From Cloacibacterium caeni (GTDB lineage: Bacteria; Bacteroidota; Bacteroidia; Flavobacteriales; Weeksellaceae), in the NCBI RefSeq assembly GCF_907163125.1, contig NZ_OU015319.1:2480001-2544000 (forward strand): DNA of 64,000 bases, given 5' to 3'. Positions 8,964 through 17,295 of this stretch are shown one piece after another. Every line of letters starts with the position of its first letter. Position 1 is the first letter of the stretch. Both the position numbers and the translations under genes were made by a program. The notes below the pieces were generated by a model. The model was not told the origin of the DNA and made no database searches. It saw nothing but the letters and a program-made list of their open reading frames with translations.

Positions 8964-11657
8964 ATGAAAAAAATACTTTCATTTACCTTTATTTTATTAT
9001 TTTCAATTGTAATTTTTGCTCAGAAAACCATTTCTGGAACTGTAAAAAATGATGATGGAAAACCGCTTGCAAGTGCAAGTGTAACCATAGAAGAAATAGG
9101 CAAAAATGCCATTTTAGAATATGCAATTACCGATGCCAAAGGAAATTATAAAGTGACTTTTACCAGTAATGACGAAAAAATTCTTGTAAAAGTAAAAGCT
9201 TTTAACCATCAAACCATTACCGAAAATTATAATAACGAAACTCAGACTTTGAATTTTGTGCTTCAAGAAAAAGCCACAGAAATTAAAGAAGTAAAACTGA
9301 AAACTAAACTCATTACCAAACGTGGTGACACCATTTCTTATGATTTAAAATCTTTCGAAAGTAAGGCAGATAGAAGTTTAGCAGATGTTTTGAAAAAAAT
9401 TCCTGGGATTGAAGTAAATAAAGATGGTTCTATTCTCTATCAAGGTGAACCGATTAACAAATTCTACGTAAACGGAAAAGATTTAATGGAAGGAAGTTAC
9501 GGCTTAATCAATAATTCTCTCCCAAAAGATGCTGTGCAAAAAGTAGAAGTGCTTGAAAATCACCAGCCTGTAAAAATTCTTCAGGATAAACTTTCTTCAG
9601 AAAATGCGGCGATTAATGTGCAGCTCAAAAAATCTATTACCATGACAGGAAGAGGAGAAACTTCTCTTGGTGTGGCGCCATCTCTTTGGAATGTAAAACT
9701 CTCTCCGATGCTTTTTACTCAAAAATACCAATGGGTTTTGAATTACAAGACCAATAATATGGGAGAAGAAGTAGAAAAAGAGAATAATATTCTGGCTTTT
9801 GGAAATAGATTTGAAGGAATGAGAAGAAATTTTTCTGAAAATTCTTGGCTTTCTGTAGAAAACGCTGCTACTCCTCAAAACGTTCCTGTAAAAAGATATT
9901 TATTGAACAATGTACATTACTTATCTGCCAATGTTTTGACCAATCTCTCGAAGCAATGGGAATTAAAAGCTAATGCAAGTTATAGCAATAACGCCATCGA
10001 AAGAGAAAGCATGGTAAAAACCTTCAATGCGAATAATGATTTGACAAATACTTCATTAGTGTCTAATAATTTCTATACCAACCAAGCAAAAGGTGAAATT
10101 ATTTTCTCTAAAAACGCCAATAAAAGTTTCTTTAAAAATACCACTACATATAACGGACTTTGGAATGGAGATTTAGCGAATACCAGAAACAATAATATTG
10201 CTTCTAACCAAAGAACAAAAACGCCATCTAATAGTTTCCAAAACTCATTAAGTGCTATTATTCCTTGGAAAGAAAGATTAGTTAATGCCATGTCTTTCAT
10301 CAGCTATAGAGATGATAAGCAAGATTTATTCATCAATCCAGCGAAATATGTAGAGATTTTAGATAATGTAGATGGTGGAAATAATAGTGATGTGGTGCAT
10401 CAATTACTTAATTTGAAAACTTTCGAAGCGGTACATTCTGCATCTATTGGTTTGTCTAAAAAGAATTGGACTTTTACCCCAGAAGTTGGTCTTAATTATA
10501 CCAATAACAAACTTCTTTCAGATGTAAACGGTGTTACAGGAAACACCATTCAGGATTATCAGTTTAAAGGAGTTGCTTTGGAAAATGATATTGATTTTAA
10601 AAATCTAAAACCTTATGCACAAATGATGGTAAATTACAAGAGAGAAGGTTTAGATGTGAATTTAAGTTTCCCTGTGAATTTTAATAATATTTCTGCAACT
10701 GGAACCAATAATTTGGATAAAACAATAAATAAAGTAACTTATGAACCAAGATTATTCATGAGATATGATTTAACCTCATTCTGGAAATTTTCAACTTTCG
10801 CAGGAATTACCAATTCATTTGGAAGCATCAATGACCTTTATAATGGTTTTATTCTTTTGTCTGCAAAAAATTTGTCTGCAAAAAATACTGATATTCAGCA
10901 AACAAAGTCAAATTTTGTGGGTTCAAGGTTAGAATACAGAAATCCATTGAATAACATTTTCTTTAATGTGAGCTATAACTTTAATGATAGAACAAGTAAT
11001 ATCACTTATCTTAATAAATTAAATGTTGATAGCCAGCAGTTTATATTAGAAGGTTATAATTTAGAAAACAATAGTAAAACCAATTCTGCGAGAACAGAAC
11101 TCGGAAAATATTTTCCTAAGTTAAAAACCAATGCTTCCGTAGGATATAATTATTCATTGAGTAATTATCAGCAATTACCAGCCAATTCTACACCCACTGA
11201 ATCTAGTTTTATAGATGTAGAACGTAGAAATCAAGGGGTAAATGTTAAATTTAATAACAATTATTTCTCTTGGTTAAGTTTAGATTATAATGCAAGCTGG
11301 AATTTTAGTAAAACGCAATCTCCAGATGATGCAAAATTCAATAATCAAACAGATTCATTTAACCATGCACTTTCTGCATATGTTTATCCTTTCAAAAATC
11401 ACACATTAGGATTCACTTGGGACGAATTGCACTCTAGTAACAAAGAAAGAAATGCTAAAAATGCTTTCTTTGACATTTCTTACCAATATTCTATGTCCGA
11501 AGAAAAAATAGATTTAGAACTGAAAGTGCTGAATATTACCAATAATAATGTATTCGAGAATGTAGCTTTTGATCCTACTTTAAATCAAACTTCTTACACC
11601 ACTATAAACATTAGACCGAGACAAGTGGTACTCACGCTGAAGTTTAACTTCAAATAA
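8964..11657 (+). CDS. Outer-membrane beta-barrel protein with carboxypeptidase-regulatory domain (TonB-receptor-like)
   Basis: An 897-residue outer-membrane protein. It begins with a signal peptide (hydrophobic MKKILSFTFILLFSIVIFAQ, cleavage likely after the Ala/Gln), then an Ig-like carboxypeptidase-regulatory domain (ISGTVKNDDGKPLASASV), then a plug-like region (DVLKKIPGIEVNKDG, INKFYVNGKDLM, DAVQKVEVLENHQPVKIL), and a long Asn/aromatic-rich barrel that ends RQVVLTLKFNFK with a terminal aromatic/basic end suited to BAM insertion. This is the architecture of the flavobacterial TonB-dependent receptor relatives; no partner SusD-like lipoprotein lies beside it, so a polysaccharide-utilisation role is not supported. 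Substrate unknown. A strong terminator follows. Confidence 0.82.
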   Translation: MKKILSFTFILLFSIVIFAQKTISGTVKNDDGKPLASASVTIEEIGKNAILEYAITDAKGNYKVTFTSNDEKILVKVKAFNHQTITENYNNETQTLNFVLQEKATEIKEVKLKTKLITKRGDTISYDLKSFESKADRSLADVLKKIPGIEVNKDGSILYQGEPINKFYVNGKDLMEGSYGLINNSLPKDAVQKVEVLENHQPVKILQDKLSSENAAINVQLKKSITMTGRGETSLGVAPSLWNVKLSPMLFTQKYQWVLNYKTNNMGEEVEKENNILAFGNRFEGMRRNFSENSWLSVENAATPQNVPVKRYLLNNVHYLSANVLTNLSKQWELKANASYSNNAIERESMVKTFNANNDLTNTSLVSNNFYTNQAKGEIIFSKNANKSFFKNTTTYNGLWNGDLANTRNNNIASNQRTKTPSNSFQNSLSAIIPWKERLVNAMSFISYRDDKQDLFINPAKYVEILDNVDGGNNSDVVHQLLNLKTFEAVHSASIGLSKKNWTFTPEVGLNYTNNKLLSDVNGVTGNTIQDYQFKGVALENDIDFKNLKPYAQMMVNYKREGLDVNLSFPVNFNNISATGTNNLDKTINKVTYEPRLFMRYDLTSFWKFSTFAGITNSFGSINDLYNGFILLSAKNLSAKNTDIQQTKSNFVGSRLEYRNPLNNIFFNVSYNFNDRTSNITYLNKLNVDSQQFILEGYNLENNSKTNSARTELGKYFPKLKTNASVGYNYSLSNYQQLPANSTPTESSFIDVERRNQGVNVKFNNNYFSWLSLDYNASWNFSKTQSPDDAKFNNQTDSFNHALSAYVYPFKNHTLGFTWDELHSSNKERNAKNAFFDISYQYSMSEEKIDLELKVLNITNNNVFENVAFDPTLNQTSYTTINIRPRQVVLTLKFNFK

Positions 11658-11673
11658 ATTTTTCAAAATAACG

Positions 11674-11703
11674 AACGCAGTAATTTTTTTTACTGCGTTT
11701 TTT
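11674..11703 (+). terminator. Rho-independent terminator after the receptor gene
   Basis: Ten-base perfect arms AACGCAGTAA (11674-11683) and TTACTGCGTT (11690-11699) with a six-T loop and a following T run. Confidence 0.9.
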
Positions 11704-11745
11704 ATGATTTTTAACGAAAAACCTTTTATGGTTTTATAAATTTTT

Positions 11746-11753
11746 TATCTTTG
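11746..11753 (+). promoter_or_regulatory. Bacteroidota -7 element (TATCTTTG)
   Basis: Exact TAnnTTTG match 57 bases before the ATG at 11811, so the transcript would have a leader of about 50 bases. Confidence 0.5.
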
Positions 11754-11810
11754 TTAAAGACAATCATTTTTTTTAAACTTAAAAACAAACATTCTTTTTA
11801 ACACACCATC

Positions 11811-12269
11811 ATGAAAGGGATTTTAAAAATCTATCACCCAGAAGAAACCCTTAAATACCATATCTCTAGCACATATTGCAAGGCGGTTTATCTCAATTCA
11901 AAAAATTTTCTGGAAGTAGAAATCATTACAGATGATTCTTTAGACCATGTAGAAGACGATTCTCTACAATATAATTTTCCTCAGCTATCCTTAGACGTAT
12001 TTGAATTTCCTATTGATTCTAATGAATTAGAAGGAAAAACATTCCGTATAGAAGATACAGACGAAGAAACCTATACAGAAGTAGACCTTTATGACGACGA
12101 AGAAGCCTATCTCTACGAGAATGAACTTAGTTTTTCTAAAGACGAGGACGCTGTGCTACAATTATTCTGGCAAGGGAAAATAGATGATTTCTATACCGGT
12201 TCTGATGAACCAATTCCTTTTAAATTGAAATGTCATTTCAAAGCAGATGATATCGAAATAGAAGAGTAA
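11811..12269 (+). CDS. Acidic protein of unknown function
   Basis: A 152-residue cytoplasmic protein with no signal peptide or membrane segment and no domain that I recognise. It is strongly acidic, with Asp/Glu clusters such as DDSLDHVEDDS, EDTDEETYTEVD and YDDEEAYLYENE. The alternating hydrophobic and acidic pattern suggests a beta-rich fold. It has its own promoter element and a 160-base gap before exbB, so it is not clearly part of the energy-transduction operon. Reading frame quality (ATG, even codon use, compact gaps) supports a real gene. Confidence 0.7.
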   Translation: MKGILKIYHPEETLKYHISSTYCKAVYLNSKNFLEVEIITDDSLDHVEDDSLQYNFPQLSLDVFEFPIDSNELEGKTFRIEDTDEETYTEVDLYDDEEAYLYENELSFSKDEDAVLQLFWQGKIDDFYTGSDEPIPFKLKCHFKADDIEIEE

Positions 12270-12429
12270 CTTTCTGCTGTTTTCTTTCCCGTATAAAACC
12301 ATCAGAATCTTGTTTTATTTTTAAAGTTTTTTTGAAAAGTATTTTTCAAAAAACATTCATTGCTACGAGAAATTCTACAATTTTTCACTAAATTTATCGT
12401 TTAGAAATTCGAACTTAACATTTTTCATT

Positions 12430-13113
12430 ATGTTTTTACAAGCCACGACTACTATCATTAACAATAAAGTGACAGAGAAACAAGTATTTTCGCTTTGGGA
12501 TGTACTTTTCAGCGGAGGAATTATAGGAAATACCATTATGATTGCCATTTTCCTTTTGGGAATTTTAGCATTGTATGTTTTTTTCGAAAGATATTTTTTC
12601 ATCAAAAGAGCTTCTAAAGAAACGCCTAATTTTTTAGAAAATATTAAAGACTGCATTCATGACGGAAGAATACAGTCTGCTATCGATTTATGCAGAAGAA
12701 CAGATTCGCCAGAAGCCAGAATGATAGAAAAAGGCTTAACCAGAATAGGAAGACCCATTTCTGATATTTCAAATGCAATGCAAAACCAAGGACAGTTAGA
12801 AGTTTCTAAACTAGAAAAAAACCTGAATATTCTAGCTTCAGCTTCTGGAGCTGCGCCTATGTTAGGTTTCTTGGGAACGGTAGTCGGAATGATTATGGCA
12901 TTTTTCGAGATTTCTAATGTTACAGGAGCAGTTTCTCCTAAACTATTGGCATCGGGAATTTATACTGCGATGGCAACTACGGCAGTGGGTTTATTCGTGG
13001 GAATTCCTGCCTATTTTTTCTATAATATTTTGGTGACCAATGTAGACAGACTGGTGCTAAAAATTCAAACTCACGTGAATGAGTTTTTAGATACGCTAAA
13101 CAAACCACTTTAA
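12430..13113 (+). CDS. exbB: MotA/TolQ/ExbB proton-channel family protein
   Basis: Inner-membrane proton channel subunit that, with ExbD, turns proton-motive force into movement of a TonB-type protein. The 227 residues have one membrane helix at about residues 32-55, a cytoplasmic stretch (IHDGRIQSAIDLCRRTDSP), and two further helices around PMLGFLGTVVGMIMAFFEI and GIYTAMATTAVGLFVGIPAYFFYN, the conserved TolQ/ExbB pore signatures. It is followed by exbD after 33 bases and by a TonB-like gene, so the three form one operon. Whether it serves TonB-type uptake or a Tol-like envelope role cannot be told from sequence; the TonB-like third gene favours uptake. Confidence 0.9.
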   Translation: MFLQATTTIINNKVTEKQVFSLWDVLFSGGIIGNTIMIAIFLLGILALYVFFERYFFIKRASKETPNFLENIKDCIHDGRIQSAIDLCRRTDSPEARMIEKGLTRIGRPISDISNAMQNQGQLEVSKLEKNLNILASASGAAPMLGFLGTVVGMIMAFFEISNVTGAVSPKLLASGIYTAMATTAVGLFVGIPAYFFYNILVTNVDRLVLKIQTHVNEFLDTLNKPL

Positions 13114-13146
13114 TTCTTCTAAAACCTAACCTCAAACTTTTTAAGA

Positions 13147-13542
13147 ATGGAATTGAAAAGAAGAAATAGAGTAAGCGCCGAGTTCAGTATGGCTTCGATG
13201 ACAGATATTATCTTTCTGTTATTGATATTCTTTATGATTACCAGTTCTGCCATCAGTCAAAGCGCAATAGATGTGAATTTGCCCAAAGCTGCAGCTCAAG
13301 ATCCTAGCGTTACAGACCCTACAACTGTTACAATAAATGCAGATGGCAAGTATTTTGTAAATGATTTAGAAACGCCAAAAGAACAACTAGAACAAAATAT
13401 TGTAAAATTGGTAGAAGGTTCGCCTAATCCTACTTTCACCATTAGAGCAGACGAAAATTGCAAGCATAAAGATGTAGTTTATGCCATGGAAATCGCCGAA
13501 AAACACAAATATGGTTTAGCGATTGCTACCATTCAAGAATAG
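13147..13542 (+). CDS. exbD: ExbD/TolR biopolymer transport protein
   Basis: The 131-residue partner of ExbB. It has a short basic cytoplasmic N-terminus (MELKRRNRVSAEF), then MASMTDIIFLLLIFFMITSS, in which the Asp of the TDI motif is the protonatable residue of the ExbD/TolR membrane helix. The rest is a periplasmic TolR-like domain (VTINADGKYFVND, TIRADENCKHKDVV). Second gene of the exbB-exbD-tonB set. Confidence 0.92.
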   Translation: MELKRRNRVSAEFSMASMTDIIFLLLIFFMITSSAISQSAIDVNLPKAAAQDPSVTDPTTVTINADGKYFVNDLETPKEQLEQNIVKLVEGSPNPTFTIRADENCKHKDVVYAMEIAEKHKYGLAIATIQE

Positions 13543-13597
13543 TCAATTGGAATGGACTTAGTCCATTTGTAAAAATAAAATTTAGACCAAACTTATA

Positions 13598-14467
13598 TTG
13601 GAAACGATAACTCAACATAAACGAGACGAAAGAATAGACAAGCTAAAAAGTGCAACACTTACTGCGCTGATTTCGGCATTGTTGTTTTTGTTGATTTTTT
13701 ATTACCAATTCGTGAGAGAAATCCCAAAAGAAGAGAAAGTAACCACTATGCTGATTAATTTCGGAGATAATAGAAACGGAAATGGAGCCGAAGAACCTGC
13801 TAATCAAGAAGGAAGTTTAGCTTCTGCAGATATTTATATTCCTGAAGAATTAAAAACTCCTGAACCACAACCTCAAGAAATAGTAGAAACTCCCAAAGCA
13901 GTAGAAAAACCTGCAGAAAAAATCATCACAGGAAAATCTGAAAAAACTACTGCCGTAAAAACAGAGAAAACCGAAAAAAAATCTACTAAATCTTCGGAAA
14001 CTACAGCATCTAAAACCACTACTTCTAAAACATCATCTACCAGCAATACCACTGCCAAAAATGCTCAAGGTGACGGACAAGGAACCGCCGCAATTGGCAA
14101 TCTTATCAAAGGAAGAGGGACTAAAACTGGAACGCAAGGAACTGATGGAACCGTGGGGAATTCTGGCGATCCTCTTGGTGGAAAAGGAGATGGTGACAGC
14201 AAAATTGGTGTAGACAGAAAACTTATTTCTTATATTCCCGGAACCATGGGAAAAGGTGGAGAACAGCCCTCTCATAACTGTACAGCAAACGGAACCATTA
14301 CCATTTCTTATACGGTAGACAAAGCTGGAAACGTGATTTCAGCGCGTAGAAGCAGTGGAATTTCTGATCCATGTGTCGTTACTGCTGCGGTAATTTGGGT
14401 GAAAAAATACGTAAAAGCCGAAAAAGCCTCCACCAATTCTACTGGAACATATAAAATTACTTTTTAG
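13598..14467 (+). CDS. TonB-family energy transducer
   Basis: A 289-residue protein with a basic cytoplasmic N-terminus, one membrane helix at about residues 20-38 (LTALISALLFLLIFYYQF), a long periplasmic linker of Pro/Glu/Lys then Thr/Ser/Lys repeats (about residues 85-160), a Gly-rich stretch, and a C-terminal domain (TITISYTVDKAGNVISARRS, ending TGTYKITF) of TonB_C type. It has two Cys (HNCTAN and SDPCVV) that could form a disulfide. The start is TTG at 13598: no in-frame ATG occurs before the membrane helix, and the first internal ATG would delete it. Third gene of the exbB-exbD operon; it couples the inner-membrane motor to outer-membrane receptors. Confidence 0.85.
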   Translation: METITQHKRDERIDKLKSATLTALISALLFLLIFYYQFVREIPKEEKVTTMLINFGDNRNGNGAEEPANQEGSLASADIYIPEELKTPEPQPQEIVETPKAVEKPAEKIITGKSEKTTAVKTEKTEKKSTKSSETTASKTTTSKTSSTSNTTAKNAQGDGQGTAAIGNLIKGRGTKTGTQGTDGTVGNSGDPLGGKGDGDSKIGVDRKLISYIPGTMGKGGEQPSHNCTANGTITISYTVDKAGNVISARRSSGISDPCVVTAAVIWVKKYVKAEKASTNSTGTYKITF

Positions 14468-14470
14468 AAT

Positions 14471-14570
14471 TTTTTGGGCGCCAAATTCCTCGTTCCGCTC
14501 CCAATCTTTTATGCGCGGCAGCTTCGCTGCCGCGCATAAAAGGATTTCCGCTCAACTCGGGGCGCAATTC
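14471..14570. repeat. Dispersed hairpin repeat, copy 1
   Basis: Core is a perfect 16-base inverted repeat with a three-base loop (14507-14522 and 14526-14541, TTTTATGCGCGGCAGC). The flanks TTTTTGGGC, CCTCGTTCCGCTCCC and CCGCTCAACTCGGG are shared in modified form with 17296-17380. It is much more GC-rich than its surroundings and may also terminate the tonB transcript. Confidence 0.75.
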
Positions 14571-14627
14571 TGCAACGGAAACACAGGTTTTGCTTAAATC
14601 AAATTTTTAAAATTCTACATTTCCTTT

Positions 14628-14635
14628 TATCTTTG
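14628..14635 (+). promoter_or_regulatory. Bacteroidota -7 element (TATCTTTG) for folC
   Basis: Exact TAnnTTTG match 13 bases before the GTG at 14649, which supports that GTG as the start. Confidence 0.5.
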
Positions 14636-14648
14636 AAAAAATTTTTTT

Positions 14649-15905
14649 GTGTCAAAAAATAATCCAATTTCTTTTACTCCAGAAGCTTATCAAGAAGCAT
14701 TAGATTGGCTTTTTGTACAAATGCCTAATTACCAAATTGATGGTCAAAAAGCATATAAACCAGGTTTAGAAAATATTACAAAACTTTGTGATTTTTTCGG
14801 AAATCCTCAGGAAAAACTGAAGATGATTCATATTGGCGGAACTAATGGAAAAGGCTCTACCAGTAATATGTTGGCTTCGGTTTTACAAGAACAAGGGTAC
14901 AAAGTTGGTTTGTATAATTCTCCTCATTTAGTTGATTTTACAGAGAGAATTAAAATTAATGGAGTCAATTGTGAGAAAGAATTTGTCTTTGATTTTATTC
15001 AAAAATTGAGGAATATTCCAGAAGAAATTCTTCCTTCTTTTTTTGAATTTACCACGATTATGGCATTTGAATATTTCTATCAAAAAAAGGTAGATTTTGC
15101 CATTATTGAAGTCGGTTTGGGCGGTAGATTAGATTCTACCAATATTATAAAGCCTTTAGTTTCTGCTATTACCAATGTAGATTTAGATCATCAGAATATT
15201 TTAGGTGAAACTCTGGAAGAAATTGCCACAGAAAAAGCAGGGATTGTAAAGCATAATATTCCCATTGTTTCTGGCGACGAAAGAGATTTGGTTAAAAATA
15301 TTATTCAACAAAAAGCCATCGGAAATCATTCTGAATTCATAGATGCAACCGAAATTTCTACTGATTTAGAAACCGATTTGAAGGGAATTTATCAAAAGAA
15401 AAATATTAGAGTAGTTATCGCTTTAGTTGAAGAATTAAGAAAACAAAAAATAAAAATTTCTGAAAATTCTCTTGAAAATGGTTTGATGAACGTTCACCAA
15501 AACACCAAATTCATCGGAAGATGGTTTCAATTTTCAGAAAATCCATTGATTATTTGTGATACCGCTCATAATCAAGCTGGTTTAGAAATGGTTTTTGCCC
15601 AATTGAATTCCATTGAAAAGTATAAACATATTGTCCTTGGTTTTGTGAATGATAAAAAAATAGATGAGGTATTGAAAATTTTACCCAAAAATGCTCAATA
15701 TTACTTTGTAAAACCGTCTATTAGCAGAGGAAGAAGTCCAAAAGAGTACGAAAATTCACTAATTTCTGCAAAAATAGATTTTCAAATTTTTGAAACAGTA
15801 GATGCTGGTTTTCAGGCAGCTAAAATAAAATGTAAACCCGAAGAAATGATTTTTGTGGGCGGAAGTAACTTTGTAGTGGGAGAATTTTTAGAAAAAAATT
15901 TGTAG
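14649..15905 (+). CDS. folC: Bifunctional folylpolyglutamate/dihydrofolate synthase
   Basis: Adds L-glutamate to dihydropteroate and to folates in an ATP-dependent ligase reaction of the Mur-ligase fold. The 418-residue protein carries the FolC P-loop IGGTNGKGSTSNMLA (about residues 62-76), SPHLVDFTERI, EVGLGGRLDSTN and DTAHNQAGLE. The start is GTG 14649 (MSKNNPISF), the first in-frame start after the promoter element. It is monocistronic; its last codons overlap the -33 box of the tRNA promoter that follows. Confidence 0.93.
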   Translation: MSKNNPISFTPEAYQEALDWLFVQMPNYQIDGQKAYKPGLENITKLCDFFGNPQEKLKMIHIGGTNGKGSTSNMLASVLQEQGYKVGLYNSPHLVDFTERIKINGVNCEKEFVFDFIQKLRNIPEEILPSFFEFTTIMAFEYFYQKKVDFAIIEVGLGGRLDSTNIIKPLVSAITNVDLDHQNILGETLEEIATEKAGIVKHNIPIVSGDERDLVKNIIQQKAIGNHSEFIDATEISTDLETDLKGIYQKKNIRVVIALVEELRKQKIKISENSLENGLMNVHQNTKFIGRWFQFSENPLIICDTAHNQAGLEMVFAQLNSIEKYKHIVLGFVNDKKIDEVLKILPKNAQYYFVKPSISRGRSPKEYENSLISAKIDFQIFETVDAGFQAAKIKCKPEEMIFVGGSNFVVGEFLEKNL

Positions 15906-15929
15906 AAATCGCAATAAGTTGTATATTTG
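15899..15929 (+). promoter_or_regulatory. Promoter of the tRNA-Val pair (TTTG-N19-TATATTTG)
   Basis: TTTG at 15899-15902 and TATATTTG at 15922-15929 are separated by exactly 19 bases, the full Bacteroidota consensus. The upstream box includes the last sense codon of folC and the next base, so the promoter is partly inside the gene. Transcription should start about 25 bases before the first tRNA. Confidence 0.8.
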
Positions 15930-15958
15930 CACCACTCAAAACGAGAAATCGTGAAAGA

Positions 15959-16033
15959 GGGTTCTTAGCTCAGTTGGTTCAGAGCATCTGGTTTACACCC
16001 AGAGGGTCGGGGGTTCGAATCCCTCAGGACCCA
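15959..16033 (+). tRNA. tRNA-Val (anticodon UAC), copy 1
   Basis: A 75-base cloverleaf: acceptor GGGTTCT pairs with AGGACCC (one G-U), D-arm GCTC/GAGC, anticodon stem TCTGG/CCAGA around the loop TTTACAC (anticodon TAC), T-arm with GTTCGAATC. The CCA end is not encoded. Reads GUA and probably other valine codons by wobble. Confidence 0.95.
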
Positions 16034-16065
16034 CAAAAAAGGAACGAAACCTTTTCAAAAAATTC

Positions 16066-16140
16066 GGGTTCTTAGCTCAGTTGGTTCAGAGCATCTGGTT
16101 TACACCCAGAGGGTCGGGGGTTCGAATCCCTCAGGACCCA
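16066..16140 (+). tRNA. tRNA-Val (anticodon UAC), copy 2
   Basis: Identical over all 75 bases to the copy at 15959-16033, 32 bases downstream in the same transcript. The 32-base spacer is unlike the sequence after copy 2, so the duplication covers the tRNA and little else. Confidence 0.95.
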
Positions 16141-16149
16141 CAGAAATAG

Positions 16150-16177
16150 AAATCTCACAGAAATGTGAGATTTTTTT
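16150..16177 (+). terminator. Terminator of the tRNA operon
   Basis: Nine-base perfect arms AAATCTCAC (16150-16158) and GTGAGATTT (16165-16173) with a run of Ts. Confidence 0.9.
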
Positions 16178-16236
16178 GTTTATAAGATTTATAATACGTT
16201 TAAAATTTCCAAATTTATAGTTTATTTTTAATTTGT

Positions 16237-16244
16237 TATTTTTG
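16237..16244 (+). promoter_or_regulatory. Bacteroidota -7 element (TATTTTTG)
   Basis: Exact TAnnTTTG match 16 bases before the ATG at 16261, with TTTA at the -33 spacing (16214-16217). Confidence 0.5.
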
Positions 16245-16260
16245 TAATAACAAAACACAA

Positions 16261-16863
16261 ATGAAAGTATTTTTTTTATTTCTTCTTTTTTCATGTGGGA
16301 TTAATGCTCAACAATTAGAATCTTTAAAAATTCTAAAAACAAAGCATGACAGCATAGAAACTCAACTGAAACTAAAATATCAGGAAGAAATTAAAGGAAA
16401 ATCTGATTCTGAAATCAGCGAAATTTATTACCAAAATCTACTCAGCAGAAGAAAAAATAATAGAGAACGTTTTAACCATTATTTTTCGGTGGTTCAAACG
16501 TATTTAGATACTCAAAAACTGATAGGCCCAAGTCCAGAAGCAACCCAACAAGAAATTCCTGACAAAGCAGCGAATTATTCTCAAGGTTTTCCCGCTCTAT
16601 ATAAAGAAGTGCATGATTTTATCAAAAGTCAATATCAAGATAGATTAGATGAATTTTTTACCAAATCTGCTAAAATCCATTTTATTGTTCAAAATGACGA
16701 TTCACTTTACATAGAAAAAGTTGAAGGATCGGAGAAAGAATTTAACGATTTAGCTTTGCTGGCATTTTTAATGACCTCTGGAAAATGGGAAAGTGCTTTT
16801 CAGAGAGGTAGTAATGTAAAATCCAAATTTGTCTTGCCTGTAAAATTTGTAGTAGAAGAGTAA
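16261..16863 (+). CDS. Secreted protein with a TonB C-terminal-like domain
   Basis: A 200-residue exported protein: the N-terminus MKVFFLFLLFSCGINAQQ is a signal peptide (a Cys is present but not in a clear lipobox). The middle is charged and helical (residues about 20-125). The last 60 residues, KIHFIVQNDDSLYIEKVEG to SKFVLPVKFVVEE, follow the pattern of the TonB C-terminal domain, including a GKWESAFQRG turn and the final basic-aromatic strand. Without a membrane anchor or proline linker it cannot act as an energy transducer by itself. Its stop codon overlaps the tadA start by one base, so the two are co-transcribed. Function unknown. Confidence 0.65.
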   Translation: MKVFFLFLLFSCGINAQQLESLKILKTKHDSIETQLKLKYQEEIKGKSDSEISEIYYQNLLSRRKNNRERFNHYFSVVQTYLDTQKLIGPSPEATQQEIPDKAANYSQGFPALYKEVHDFIKSQYQDRLDEFFTKSAKIHFIVQNDDSLYIEKVEGSEKEFNDLALLAFLMTSGKWESAFQRGSNVKSKFVLPVKFVVEE

Positions 16864-17294
16864 TGTTTACACCAGAATATTTCATGAAACAGGCTTTGCA
16901 AGAAGCCGAAATTGCCAGAGAAAAAGACGAAGTTCCTATTGGTTGCGTCATTGTTTTCAAAGATAGAATTATCGCGAGAGGTCATAATCTTACAGAGCAA
17001 TTAAATGACGTGACTGCACATGCAGAAATGCAGGCAATTACTTCTGCGGCTAATTTTTTGGGCGGAAAATATTTAAAAGATTGTACTCTTTATGTAACAT
17101 TAGAGCCTTGTGTAATGTGTGCAGGAGCTCTAACTTGGTCACAAATTTCTAAACTAGTCATTGGTGCGAGAGATGAAAAACGAGGTTTCATCAATCAAAA
17201 CGTGAAACTTCATCCTAAAACGGAAATTGTTTCGGGAATTTTAGAAAATGAATGCTCAGAAATCGTGAAAAATTTCTTTAAAAATAAAAGATAA
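16863..17294 (+). CDS. tadA: tRNA-specific adenosine deaminase (nucleoside deaminase)
   Basis: Deaminates the wobble adenosine 34 to inosine in tRNA-Arg(ACG). The 143-residue protein carries the zinc and catalytic residues of the cytidine-deaminase fold: HAE at 53-55 (His ligand, catalytic Glu) and PCVMC at 82-86 (two Cys ligands). Its length fits bacterial TadA. The ATG shares a base with the preceding TAA stop (TAATG), which suggests translational coupling to the secreted-protein gene. A related guanine/cytosine deaminase is possible but less likely. Confidence 0.88.
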   Translation: MFTPEYFMKQALQEAEIAREKDEVPIGCVIVFKDRIIARGHNLTEQLNDVTAHAEMQAITSAANFLGGKYLKDCTLYVTLEPCVMCAGALTWSQISKLVIGARDEKRGFINQNVKLHPKTEIVSGILENECSEIVKNFFKNKR

Positions 17295-17295
17295 T

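Noticed and set aside
12326-12354. Possible terminator hairpin between the acidic protein gene and exbB
   Set aside because: The stem is only A and T with a slipped T run; stability is doubtful.
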